Positions 1 to 5,802 of a DNA stretch of 7,459 nucleotides are shown here, piece by piece. How positions within the stretch are numbered: position 1 is the first letter of the stretch; every line of letters begins with the position of its first letter. This DNA is from an uncultured Alistipes sp. (lineage in GTDB: Bacteria; Bacteroidota; Bacteroidia; Bacteroidales; Rikenellaceae). Both the position numbers and the translations under genes were made by a program. The notes under the pieces are model-generated. The model did not search any database. It saw only the letters and a program-made list of their open reading frames with translations, and was not told where the DNA came from. Where the stretch lies: positions 1 to 7,459 of the forward strand of contig CAMWJM010000053.1 of NCBI GenBank assembly GCA_947174575.1, given 5' to 3'.

Positions 1-7
1 ATATTTG
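1..7 (+). promoter_or_regulatory. possible -7 box cut by the window edge
   Basis: The window opens with ATATTTG. If the base just before it is T, this is a complete TAnnTTTG -7 element of the Bacteroidota housekeeping sigma factor. It is followed by GCACC, as often seen near such start sites. Transcription would then begin near position 14 and leave a leader of about 20 nt before the ATG at 37. The -33 box would lie outside the window, so this is only a suggestion. Confidence 0.35.
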
Positions 8-36
8 CACCATACAAATAGCAAACAAGCCGGATC

Positions 37-534
37 ATGAAAGAAACGATCAACGCCGACATCGGCTCCGTAGCATTCACCGTCGACCGGGACGCCTACC
101 TGCTGCTCGACGAATACCTCGACGACGTGCGCAGCCGTCTGTCGGCCAATGTCGCCGAGACAATGGACGACATCGAACGCCGCTTCGCCGAGATTTTCCA
201 GGAGCGGATCTCTTCGCCCATGCAGGTGGTGACCATCGAAACGGTGCGCGCGGCCATCGAACGCATGGGCAAACCCTCCGACTTCGGAGAGCAGCTCCGC
301 CCCTCCGACTCCTCCCGGCAACCCGCGCTGCGCCGCTCGCGCACCAACCGCTCGATAGCGGGCATCTGCGCCGGCCTGGCCGAGTTCTTCGGGGCCGACG
401 TCACGCTCATCCGCATCGTCACGCTGTTGCTGATCCTCTTCGGCGGACTCTCGATCTGGATCTACATCGTCCTGTGGATCGTCATTCCCGAAGCTCCGGC
501 CCCGAAATTCACGATGACCGACAAAAAACGATAA
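37..534 (+). CDS. HAAS-like and PspC-domain membrane protein
   Basis: This 165-residue protein has two parts. Residues about 5-87 form a soluble, helix-rich domain ending in a 'V..I..MG.P.DF...L' pattern. That pattern resembles the HAAS (DUF1700-like) alpha-superhelical signalling domains known to partner PadR regulators; the match is by eye and is inference. Residues about 98-153 are a PspC domain with the signature 'AGICAGLAEFFG' and a long hydrophobic segment (about 126-150) ending 'LWIVIPEAP'. PspC domains are membrane elements of phage-shock and related envelope-stress responses. The N-terminal domain is paralogous to that of the 422-residue protein encoded at 2009-3277 (shared 'VAFT.D.DAY', 'DIE.R.AE', 'I..MG'). 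The start at 37 is the first ATG and begins the conserved domain directly. It is the first gene of a five-gene operon, and the next gene begins 4 nt after its stop. A cytoplasmic N-terminus with a membrane anchor is likely. Confidence 0.85.
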   Translation: MKETINADIGSVAFTVDRDAYLLLDEYLDDVRSRLSANVAETMDDIERRFAEIFQERISSPMQVVTIETVRAAIERMGKPSDFGEQLRPSDSSRQPALRRSRTNRSIAGICAGLAEFFGADVTLIRIVTLLLILFGGLSIWIYIVLWIVIPEAPAPKFTMTDKKR

Positions 535-538
535 CACC

Positions 539-742
539 ATGGCAATCGACAAAAAACTCTATCGCACCCGCAACGGCATCGTCGCCGGCGTCTGCGGCGG
601 TCTGGCCGAATTCTTCGGGCTGGACACGGCGCTGCTGCGCATCGCGACCCTCGTTCTGATCCTATTCGGCGGGCTTTCGCTCTGGGTCTACATCATCCTA
701 TGGATCATCGTGCCCCAAGCCCCCAAACAACTAAAAGCATGA
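539..742 (+). CDS. minimal stand-alone PspC-domain protein
   Basis: This 67-residue protein is essentially a bare PspC domain. A basic N-terminus ('KKLYRTRNG') precedes the signature 'VAGVCGGLAEFFGLD' (about 15-29) and a hydrophobic hairpin or long membrane segment (about 32-58) ending 'LWIIVPQAP'. It is very close to the PspC domain of the preceding gene in both protein and DNA, which suggests tandem duplication of the domain within the operon. The small size is normal for single-domain PspC proteins. The gene starts 4 nt after the upstream stop and its TGA overlaps a possible ATG of the next gene, so translation is probably coupled. It should sit in the inner membrane; its partner is unknown, but the operon points to envelope-stress sensing with the other PspC proteins and PadR. 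Confidence 0.88.
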   Translation: MAIDKKLYRTRNGIVAGVCGGLAEFFGLDTALLRIATLVLILFGGLSLWVYIILWIIVPQAPKQLKA

Positions 743-747
743 CCCCT

Positions 748-1089
748 ATGGCTGAAGACAACGTAAAGGCGCAGATGCGCAAAGGGATTCTGGAGTACTG
801 CATCCTGGCGATCCTCTCGCGCGGCGACTCCTATGCCCCGAAGATCATCGCCGAGTTGAAACAGACCGAGATGATCGTGGTCGAGGGGACGCTCTACCCC
901 ATTCTGACCCGGCAGAAGAACGCCGGATTGCTGACCTACCGCTGGGAGGAGTCGCCTCAAGGCCCCCCCCGCAAATACTACGCCCTGACCGACAAGGGCC
1001 GCGAATATCTGGCGGCGCTCGATCAGGCCTGGGACGAGCTGGTGGGACAGATCAGCACCATTCGCCACGGAAAACCCGAAAACCGATAG
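748..1089 (+). CDS. PadR-family transcriptional regulator
   Basis: This 113-residue protein is a compact winged-helix DNA-binding protein of the PadR family. Recognisable parts are the first helix 'MRKGILEYCILAIL' (about 10-23), the 'YAPKIIAEL' helix, the recognition region 'VEGTLYPILTRQKNAGLL' (about 45-62), and the wing 'GPPRKYYALTDKG' (about 72-84). A short C-terminal dimerisation helix follows. PadR proteins usually repress their own operon until a signal or partner protein releases them. Its position among PspC genes makes it the likely local regulator. I chose the ATG at 748 because the conserved family N-terminus 'MAEDNVKAQMRKG' begins there. An in-frame ATG at 739 overlaps the upstream stop (ATGA) and would add three residues. 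A run of eight C at 963-970 falls in the wing. No PadR-type operator (ATGT-N8-ACAT) was seen in the 36 bases before the operon. Confidence 0.92.
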   Translation: MAEDNVKAQMRKGILEYCILAILSRGDSYAPKIIAELKQTEMIVVEGTLYPILTRQKNAGLLTYRWEESPQGPPRKYYALTDKGREYLAALDQAWDELVGQISTIRHGKPENR

Positions 1090-1111
1090 AAACCCGAAAC
1101 ACGCTACGACT

Positions 1112-1987
1112 ATGAAAAAACTCTTTCTGCTCATCGCCGGCCTGGGCTTCCTGGCCGCCATCGTCGGATGTCTGCTGGGGCTGACCGCCAAGCAGGTGCT
1201 GGCCACCGACCGATTCGCCGCCCTGCGCATCAAGGGCAGCGGCCAGATCGTCACCCGCACGCAAAACATCCCCGCCTTCAAGGCGATCGACGCGTCGCGC
1301 GGCATCAAGGTCGCGGTGACCGAAGCCAAAGCCGGCGTCGTCCGGATCGAAGCCGACGACAACCTGATCGACAAGGTGATCGTCGAGGTGAAGAACGGCA
1401 CGCTGCGAATCGGCATCGACCCCTCGGTGAAAAACCTCTCCGACCACCACGTCGCAGTCACTGTGCCCTATCACACGAAGATCGGCGCCCTGGAGGCCAG
1501 CAGCGCAGCGTCGATCCGCTGCGACCGCCCGCTGAAAGCCGCGCAGACCTCGCTCTCGGCATCGAGCGCCGCGAAGATCGAAACCCACGTCGAGTCGACG
1601 AGCTGCGAGATCGACGCATCGAGCGCGGCGAAGATCATCGCCGCGGTGACAGCCGAAGAGTGCGGAATCGAGACGTCGAGCGCTGCGAAAGTGGAGGCGA
1701 CCCTCGCCGCCCGGAAATGCTCGTTCGACGCTTCGAGCGCTTCGAAAATCGAAGCGCAAGGGACGGCCGGGCAGTGCGAAGCCGACATCGATTCGGCAGC
1801 GACGCTCTCGGCCGACAAGTTCGAGGTGCAGGACTACGACATCGAGGTTTCGAGCGGCGCCGCAGCCGACATCCGCTGCACGGGCACGCTCCGGGCCGAA
1901 GCATCGAGCGGCGGCAGCGTCCGCTACTCGGGCGACTGCTCGACGCACATCGAAAAATCGAGCGGCGGCAGCATCCGCGCCAAATAA
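1112..1987 (+). CDS. exported DUF2807 (toastrack-like) beta-solenoid protein
   Basis: This 291-residue protein begins with a signal sequence: 'MKK' followed by a hydrophobic core. 'AIVGC' puts a lipobox-like cysteine at residue 20, while 'VLA' at 29-31 would suit signal peptidase I instead. Export is therefore clear but lipidation is uncertain. Residues about 40-125 ('F.AIDASRGIKVAVTEA', 'VRIEADDNLIDKV') match the start of DUF2807, called the putative auto-transporter adhesin head GIN domain and related to the toastrack domains found beside PspC and LiaF proteins. The rest is a right-handed beta-helix-like solenoid of short turns with 'SSAAKI' and 'SSGGS' motifs, including four exact 19-residue turns with an in-register cysteine. 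It lies 22 nt after padR and 21 nt before the large PspC gene, in the same operon. A periplasmic or surface-facing sensory or structural role in the envelope module is inferred; adhesion is not shown. Confidence 0.85.
   Translation: MKKLFLLIAGLGFLAAIVGCLLGLTAKQVLATDRFAALRIKGSGQIVTRTQNIPAFKAIDASRGIKVAVTEAKAGVVRIEADDNLIDKVIVEVKNGTLRIGIDPSVKNLSDHHVAVTVPYHTKIGALEASSAASIRCDRPLKAAQTSLSASSAAKIETHVESTSCEIDASSAAKIIAAVTAEECGIETSSAAKVEATLAARKCSFDASSASKIEAQGTAGQCEADIDSAATLSADKFEVQDYDIEVSSGAAADIRCTGTLRAEASSGGSVRYSGDCSTHIEKSSGGSIRAK
1562..1789 (+). repeat. four tandem 57-nt units encoding a 19-residue solenoid repeat
   Basis: Four units begin at 1562, 1619, 1676 and 1733, each starting with TCGAGCGC and exactly 57 nt apart. 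They encode residues 151-226 of the DUF2807 protein. Each unit has the form SSA(A/S)K(I/V), then about eight variable residues, then Cys at unit position 15 and a short hydrophobic strand. The cysteines fall at residues 165, 184, 203 and 222. Looser copies flank the array: residues 130-150 before it, and the DSAAT and SSGG motifs after it. Confidence 0.85.
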
Positions 1988-2008
1988 CCCCCGCAATCGA
2001 CCCGACTT

Positions 2009-3277
2009 ATGAAAGAAGTGAAAAAATGCAGCCTCTCGGGCGTGGCGTTCACCCTGGACACCGACGCCTACGAAGCGCTCGCCGCCTACATCGAGAGCCT
2101 GAAGAAAAGCTACGAACATTCGGCCGACGGCGAAGAGATCGTGGCCGACATCGAAGCCCGCATCGCCGAACTGATCCTCTCGGCGCAGGACAACACCCAT
2201 GTGGTCGAGCTGCCGTTAGTGCAGAACATCATCCGCCAAATGGGGTCGGCCGAGGATATTTCCGAGGCCGATCTCGACGACGCACGCCGCGGAGGTCCCC
2301 GCATCCCGCGCCGGCTCTACCGCGACAGCGACAACGCCAAGCTGGGCGGCGTATGCTCGGGCATCGGCAAGTATTTCGACGTCGACCCCGTGTGGGTGCG
2401 GCTGGCGATGTTCCTGCCCCTGCTGCTCACCGGCTTCCAGTGGGTGCCGATCCTCCGCTGGACGGGGCCGATGATGGGCAATCTGTTCGGCGTCTTCATC
2501 ATCGGATACCTCATCATGTGGTTCGCCGTGCCGGCGGCCCGCACCGCCCGTCAGAAACTCGAAATGAACGGCGAGAAGATCACCGAGCAGACCATCAGCC
2601 GCACGACCGCCGCATCGGCGGCCTACGACCCCGACACGCACGCCAAACCGGTGATCGCCGAGGCAGTGTCGATCGTGGGCAAGATCGTGTTGATGCTCTG
2701 CAAGATTTTCGCCGGGCTGCTGGTGTTCGGATTCATCCTGCTGGCCTGCGCCTTGATCGTAGGGCTGTTCGCTTTGATCGTCGGCGGCCGCGACATGCCG
2801 CTCTCGCCCGCTTTCCTGCACGACACCACGCTGTGGGTGCCCGTGCTCGGCATCCTGGCCGTGTTGATCCCGGTGATCCTGCTCATCTATGTGATGATGT
2901 GCCTGATCGCCTCGCGCAAGCCGGGCGGCAAGACGGTGCTGCTCATCTTCCTGGCCTGGATCGTCAACATCGTGACGCTCTCGTGTCTGGCGGTGCGCGA
3001 AAACGTGGGCGACGGATTCCGCACCAAATACCGGGCGGTGAACCGCATCCTGCAGAACGAAGTGGTCATCGACGGCGACACCACCACGCTCGGGCACATC
3101 CTGCACGAATTCGACGACGAAAAGATCGTCGAAAACGACCTCAACTCCCTCCACATCACCGTGCCATCGAAAGGGCTGGACATCGTGGTCGACAAGGAGC
3201 AGTCACGCATGGACATTCGGGCCGACGGCAGGTGCATCACGATGCGCACCGAGCAAGGAACGGCCGCCGCAGAATAG
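2009..3277 (+). CDS. polytopic HAAS-like/PspC-domain membrane protein
   Basis: This 422-residue protein carries four regions. Residues 1-91 are a helix-rich HAAS-like domain paralogous to that of the first gene of the operon ('SGVAFTLDTDAYEAL', 'ADIEARIAELI', 'IIRQMGSAEDI'). Residues about 100-176 are a PspC domain ('KLGGVCSGIGKYFDVDPVWVR', closing 'LIMWFAVPAAR'), with an insertion of about 20 residues between its hydrophobic segments compared with the two short PspC proteins. Further membrane segments lie at about 222-258, 276-300 and 307-328. Residues about 330-422 form a charged C-terminal domain that I do not recognise, with beta-like runs such as 'LHITVPSKGLDIVVD'. An odd number of membrane crossings would place it outside the inner membrane, but topology is uncertain. 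It is the last gene of the operon and a terminator follows. It is a plausible membrane partner or sensor for the PadR protein. The start at 2009 matches the paralogue's N-terminus. Confidence 0.87.
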   Translation: MKEVKKCSLSGVAFTLDTDAYEALAAYIESLKKSYEHSADGEEIVADIEARIAELILSAQDNTHVVELPLVQNIIRQMGSAEDISEADLDDARRGGPRIPRRLYRDSDNAKLGGVCSGIGKYFDVDPVWVRLAMFLPLLLTGFQWVPILRWTGPMMGNLFGVFIIGYLIMWFAVPAARTARQKLEMNGEKITEQTISRTTAASAAYDPDTHAKPVIAEAVSIVGKIVLMLCKIFAGLLVFGFILLACALIVGLFALIVGGRDMPLSPAFLHDTTLWVPVLGILAVLIPVILLIYVMMCLIASRKPGGKTVLLIFLAWIVNIVTLSCLAVRENVGDGFRTKYRAVNRILQNEVVIDGDTTTLGHILHEFDDEKIVENDLNSLHITVPSKGLDIVVDKEQSRMDIRADGRCITMRTEQGTAAAE

Positions 3278-3292
3278 CGGCATGGAACTTGC

Positions 3293-3313
3293 GTTCCGAA
3301 TCGCTTTCGGAAC
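3293..3313 (+). other. perfect hairpin in the operon 3' region
   Basis: GTTCCGAA (3293-3300) and TTCGGAAC (3306-3313) form a perfect 8-bp stem with a 5-nt loop, starting 16 nt after the stop of the last operon gene. No T-run follows, so this is not a simple terminator by itself. It may stabilise the 3' end or act together with the true terminator about 45 nt downstream. Confidence 0.55.
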
Positions 3314-3356
3314 AGACGAAGAAAAGGTGTTTTCGAAATAAAAAGTTTTTTCAGCG

Positions 3357-3392
3357 CAGGGGCGGACGCGGATGTCCGCCTCTGTATTTTTT
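3357..3392 (+). terminator. intrinsic terminator of the PspC/PadR operon
   Basis: GGCGGAC (3361-3367) pairs with GTCCGCC (3374-3380) around a 6-nt loop. The stem extends outward through 3357-3360 and 3381-3384, including one G-U pair, to 11 bp. A run of six T (3387-3392) follows after two bases. This is a strong Rho-independent terminator 80 nt after the last stop codon. Its T-run overlaps the -33 element of the following promoter. Confidence 0.88.
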
Positions 3393-3420
3393 GAAAAATT
3401 TGAAATAATTACTACCTTTG
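3390..3420 (+). promoter_or_regulatory. Bacteroidota-type promoter for the phosphofructokinase operon
   Basis: TTTG (3390-3393) and TACCTTTG (3413-3420) are separated by 19 nt, matching the TTTG / TAnnTTTG consensus of the Bacteroidota primary sigma factor. The predicted start near 3427 leaves a leader of about 20 nt before the ATG at 3448. The -33 box uses the end of the upstream terminator's T-run, so the operon boundary is very compact. Confidence 0.82.
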
Positions 3421-3447
3421 AGCGGTTTTGTCAGTCAACGGAAAACT

Positions 3448-4428
3448 ATGGCAGAGATCAAATGTATCGGTGTTCTGACGTCGGGCGGCGATGCCCCCGG
3501 CATGAACGCGGCGATCCGCGCGGTGACCCGTAGCGCGATCTACAACGGATTCGCGGTGAAAGGCATCATGCGCGGCTACAAAGGATTGGTATACAACGAG
3601 ATCGTGGCGTTCAAGTCGCAGAGCGTGAGCAACATCATCCAGATGGGCGGCACGATCCTCAAGACCGCCCGCTGCAAGGAGTTCGCCACCCCCGAAGGGC
3701 GCAAGCAGGCCTACGACAACATGGTGGCCGCAGGCATCGACGCGCTGGTGGTGATCGGCGGCGATGGCTCGCTGACGGGCGCCGGCATCTTCGCCCAGGA
3801 GTACAACGTGCCGATCGTGGGGCTTCCGGGCACCATAGACAACGATCTGGGCGGTACCGACTCGACCATAGGCTACGACACGGCGCTCAACACGATCATG
3901 GAGGCCGTGGACAAACTGCGCGACACGGCATCGAGCCACGAACGGCTCTTCTTCGTCGAGGTGATGGGCCACACGGCGGGCTACCTGGCGCTCAACAGCG
4001 CGCTGGCCACCGGCTCGGAGGCGGCGATCATCCCGGAAATGGAGACCGAAGTCGACCAGCTGGCCGAACTCATCAACCACGGATTCCGCAAGAGCAAGAA
4101 CTCGGCGATCGTGATCGTGGCCGAGAACCCCAAGACGGGCGGAGCCACGGCGCTGGCGCAGCGCGTCAAGGAGGAGTTCCCCGAATACGACGCCCGCGTG
4201 ACCATTCTGGGCCACATCCAGCGCGGCGGCTCGCCGACGGCGTTCGACCGCATTCTGGCCTCGCGCATGGGCGAAGCGGCCATCGAAGCGATCATGGAGG
4301 GGCAGCGCAACGTGATGATCGGCACCGAGAACGGCAAGATCGTCTATGTGCCTTTCTCCAAAGCCGTGAAGCACAACAAAGGCATCGACCGCAGCCGCAT
4401 CGACCTGGTAAAAATCCTTTCGATATAA
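3448..4428 (+). CDS. pfkA: ATP-dependent 6-phosphofructokinase
   Basis: This 326-residue enzyme phosphorylates fructose 6-phosphate to fructose 1,6-bisphosphate in cytoplasmic glycolysis. Family motifs are all in place: '[10 protein letters not shown]' (11-20), 'GGTILKTAR' (67-75), 'GGDGS' (104-108) and 'PGTIDND' (127-133), which holds the catalytic aspartate D131. The substrate arginine R166 follows in 'SHER', then 'EVMGH' (171-175), R250, and 'GHIQRGGSP' (255-263) with H256 and R259. GGDGS, rather than GGDDT, points to ATP rather than pyrophosphate as donor. The length is typical of bacterial PfkA. One oddity is histidine 175, where the Escherichia coli enzyme has R171 in its 'MGR' motif. 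I chose the ATG at 3448 because '[14 protein letters not shown]' is the normal N-terminus; a TTG at 3418 in the same frame lies inside the promoter. A PfkB-family kinase follows 25 nt later, probably in the same transcript. Confidence 0.95.
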   Translation: MAEIKCIGVLTSGGDAPGMNAAIRAVTRSAIYNGFAVKGIMRGYKGLVYNEIVAFKSQSVSNIIQMGGTILKTARCKEFATPEGRKQAYDNMVAAGIDALVVIGGDGSLTGAGIFAQEYNVPIVGLPGTIDNDLGGTDSTIGYDTALNTIMEAVDKLRDTASSHERLFFVEVMGHTAGYLALNSALATGSEAAIIPEMETEVDQLAELINHGFRKSKNSAIVIVAENPKTGGATALAQRVKEEFPEYDARVTILGHIQRGGSPTAFDRILASRMGEAAIEAIMEGQRNVMIGTENGKIVYVPFSKAVKHNKGIDRSRIDLVKILSI

Positions 4429-4453
4429 AATCCCGGACTCCAAACCCGAACTC

Positions 4454-5464
4454 ATGCTGACGATAAATCGCGTTATCGGCATCGGCAATGCGCTGACCGA
4501 CATGCTGGTCAATCTGAAAACCGACTCCGTGCTGGAGCGGTTCGACCTGCCCAAAGGCTCGATGAACCTGGTGGACACCCGCCTGCAAACCGAAATCTCC
4601 AAATCGGTGGCCGGTCTCCCCTACTCGCTCTCGCTGGGTGGTTCGGCGGGCAACACCATCCGGGCCATGGCGCAGCTGGGCTGCAAGGTGGGCTTCATCG
4701 GCAAGGTGGGTCAGGACACCACGGGCGACTTCTTCGTGCAGGCGCTCGAAAACCTGAAGGTCGCACCCCGCATCTTCCGCGGCAAAGAGCGCTCGGGCAA
4801 ATGCGTGTCGCTCATCTCCCCCGACGGCGAACGCACGATGGTCACCCACCTCGGTGCGGCGCTCGAACTGGGAGCCGAGGAGATCGAACCGTCGGTCTTC
4901 GAGGGTTACGACTGCCTCTACGTGGAGGGCTATCTGGTGCAGAACCACGCCCTGATCCGCAAGGCGGCCGAGACGGCCAAGGCCTGCGGACTGAAGGTGG
5001 CGATCGACCTGGCGAGCTTCAACATCGTGGCGGAGAACCTGCAGTTCCTGCGCGATCTGGTGCGGGACTGCGTAGACATCGTTTTCGCCAACGAAGACGA
5101 AGCCAAGGCGTTCACCTGCGAAGCCGAGCCGCTCAACGCGCTGCAGATGATCTCGGACATGTGCGAACTGGCCGTGGTGAAGATCGGCACGCGCGGCGCC
5201 CTGATCAAGCAGGGCGGCGAAGTGGTGCACGTGGGCATCATGGCCGCAGCCAAGCGGGTCGACACGACCGGCGCGGGCGACTGTTATGCAGCGGGGTTCC
5301 TGTCGGGGCTGTGCGACGGTTTGTCGCTGCGTCAATGCGGCACGATCGGCGCCATCACCGCAGGCAAAGTGATCGAAGTGGTCGGCACGACCTTCGGCGA
5401 AGAGGCCTGGAAAGACATCTACCGCTTGGTCAACAAAGTGAAAACCGAAAAATACCTATTCTGA
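4454..5464 (+). CDS. PfkB-family kinase, adenosine kinase-like
   Basis: This 336-residue protein is a ribokinase/PfkB-fold kinase. It shows the first family signature 'LGGSAGNT' (61-68), 'GFIGKVGQD' (80-88), 'ISPDGERTMVTHLGAA' (121-136), the Mg-binding 'NEDE' (213-216) and the second signature 'DTTGAGD' (270-276). The catalytic base is D276. The N-terminus 'VIGIGNALTDMLV' and 'VEGYLVQNH' (157-165) resemble the Bacteroidota proteins commonly annotated as adenosine kinase or PfkB-family carbohydrate kinase. I therefore favour a nucleoside or sugar substrate but cannot fix it; fructokinase or ribokinase activity remains possible. The protein should be cytoplasmic. The gene lies 25 nt downstream of pfkA with no promoter between, and a terminator begins about 20 nt after its stop, so the two kinases form an operon. 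The length is normal for the family. Confidence 0.9.
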   Translation: MLTINRVIGIGNALTDMLVNLKTDSVLERFDLPKGSMNLVDTRLQTEISKSVAGLPYSLSLGGSAGNTIRAMAQLGCKVGFIGKVGQDTTGDFFVQALENLKVAPRIFRGKERSGKCVSLISPDGERTMVTHLGAALELGAEEIEPSVFEGYDCLYVEGYLVQNHALIRKAAETAKACGLKVAIDLASFNIVAENLQFLRDLVRDCVDIVFANEDEAKAFTCEAEPLNALQMISDMCELAVVKIGTRGALIKQGGEVVHVGIMAAAKRVDTTGAGDCYAAGFLSGLCDGLSLRQCGTIGAITAGKVIEVVGTTFGEEAWKDIYRLVNKVKTEKYLF

Positions 5465-5484
5465 ACAAGCCCTGTTCATCATCG

Positions 5485-5517
5485 AAAGCCGCTACCCAAA
5501 AGTAGCGGCTTTTATTT
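5485..5517 (+). terminator. intrinsic terminator of the kinase operon
   Basis: AAAGCCGCTAC (5485-5495) and GTAGCGGCTTT (5502-5512) form a perfect 11-bp stem around a CCAAAA loop, then the tract continues as TATTT. It starts about 20 nt after the kinase stop. On the opposite strand the stem is not followed by a good T-run, so termination is mainly for plus-strand transcripts. A shorter inverted repeat (GAACA/TGTTC, 5463-5477) overlaps the stop codon. Confidence 0.88.
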
Positions 5518-5518
5518 C

Positions 5519-5802
5519 GAATATGCGACATATATTCCATATATCTTTTCCGCCCCGCTGTCGGAGCCGTCGGCGGAGGAGCGGCTAAAAGCGTTCGCGC
5601 AGGGGCCGGTTTGCTCGCAAACCCGCGAATAGGCGCCCGGAGCAGCGTTAGCCGCTCCGCAGCAGGCGGAGGCAGGCGGAAGGAGCGGTTTTTGCGCCGC
5701 TTTTTGCCGGCACAAAAAGCGGCAAACAAGCAATAGCAGCGCTCCTGTTGGAAAAAATGGCGCCAAACAAAAGCACGTGCTTCTATGCTCGGAAATAACT
5801 AT
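5519..5802. other. gene-free intergenic stretch between convergent operons
   Basis: No convincing gene is visible. The small open frames here, on the minus strand, have low-complexity Arg/Pro/Ala/Ser-rich translations that look non-coding. An AT-rich part (5519-5548, ATATAT-like) leads into a GC-rich, inverted-repeat-rich core listed separately. The right part holds a 12-bp palindrome AAGCACGTGCTT (5771-5782) and a dyad around the glycosyltransferase stop codon (CGGAAAT and ATTTTCCG, 5790-5812). I found no convincing terminator for the minus-strand glycosyltransferase. Confidence 0.6.
5549..5723. repeat. GC-rich element of nested inverted repeats
   Basis: Five perfect inverted repeats are packed here. 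TCCGCC 5549-5554 pairs with GGCGGA 5572-5577. GGAGCGGCTAA 5578-5588 pairs with TTAGCCGCTCC 5648-5658. Inside it, TTCGCG 5594-5599 pairs with CGCGAA 5624-5629, and GGTTTGC 5608-5614 pairs with GCAAACC 5617-5623. Finally GCCGCTTTTT 5696-5705 pairs with AAAAAGCGGC 5714-5723. Two stems abut exactly (5577/5578 and 5623/5624), suggesting a multi-branched fold. I infer a dispersed intergenic repeat or a structured RNA; strand and function are unknown. Confidence 0.5.

Noticed and set aside
1052..2200. Long minus-strand frames opposite the PspC operon (also 2216-3154 and 688-1461)
   Set aside because: They are antisense shadows rich in Asp/His/Arg/Val, with no family motifs, opposite genes that have clear domains.
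1168..3408. A 746-codon open frame on the plus strand across three operon genes
   Set aside because: Its translation is an Arg/His/Gly-rich shadow of the DUF2807 and PspC genes in another frame. It has no domains and arises from GC-rich codon use.
3412..5335. Long minus-strand frames opposite the two kinase genes (3412-4602 and 4292-5335)
   Set aside because: They are antisense of well-recognised PfkA and PfkB enzymes. The translations are compositionally biased and show no motifs.
5430..5766. Two small minus-strand frames in the kinase-glycosyltransferase gap
   Set aside because: The translations are Arg/Pro/Ala/Ser-rich and follow the inverted-repeat element, one also crosses the kinase terminator and end. 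I treat the region as non-coding.
5771..5782. Palindrome AAGCACGTGCTT as a glycosyltransferase terminator
   Set aside because: A real hairpin would have only a 4-bp stem and a weak T-run, so it does not qualify as an intrinsic terminator.
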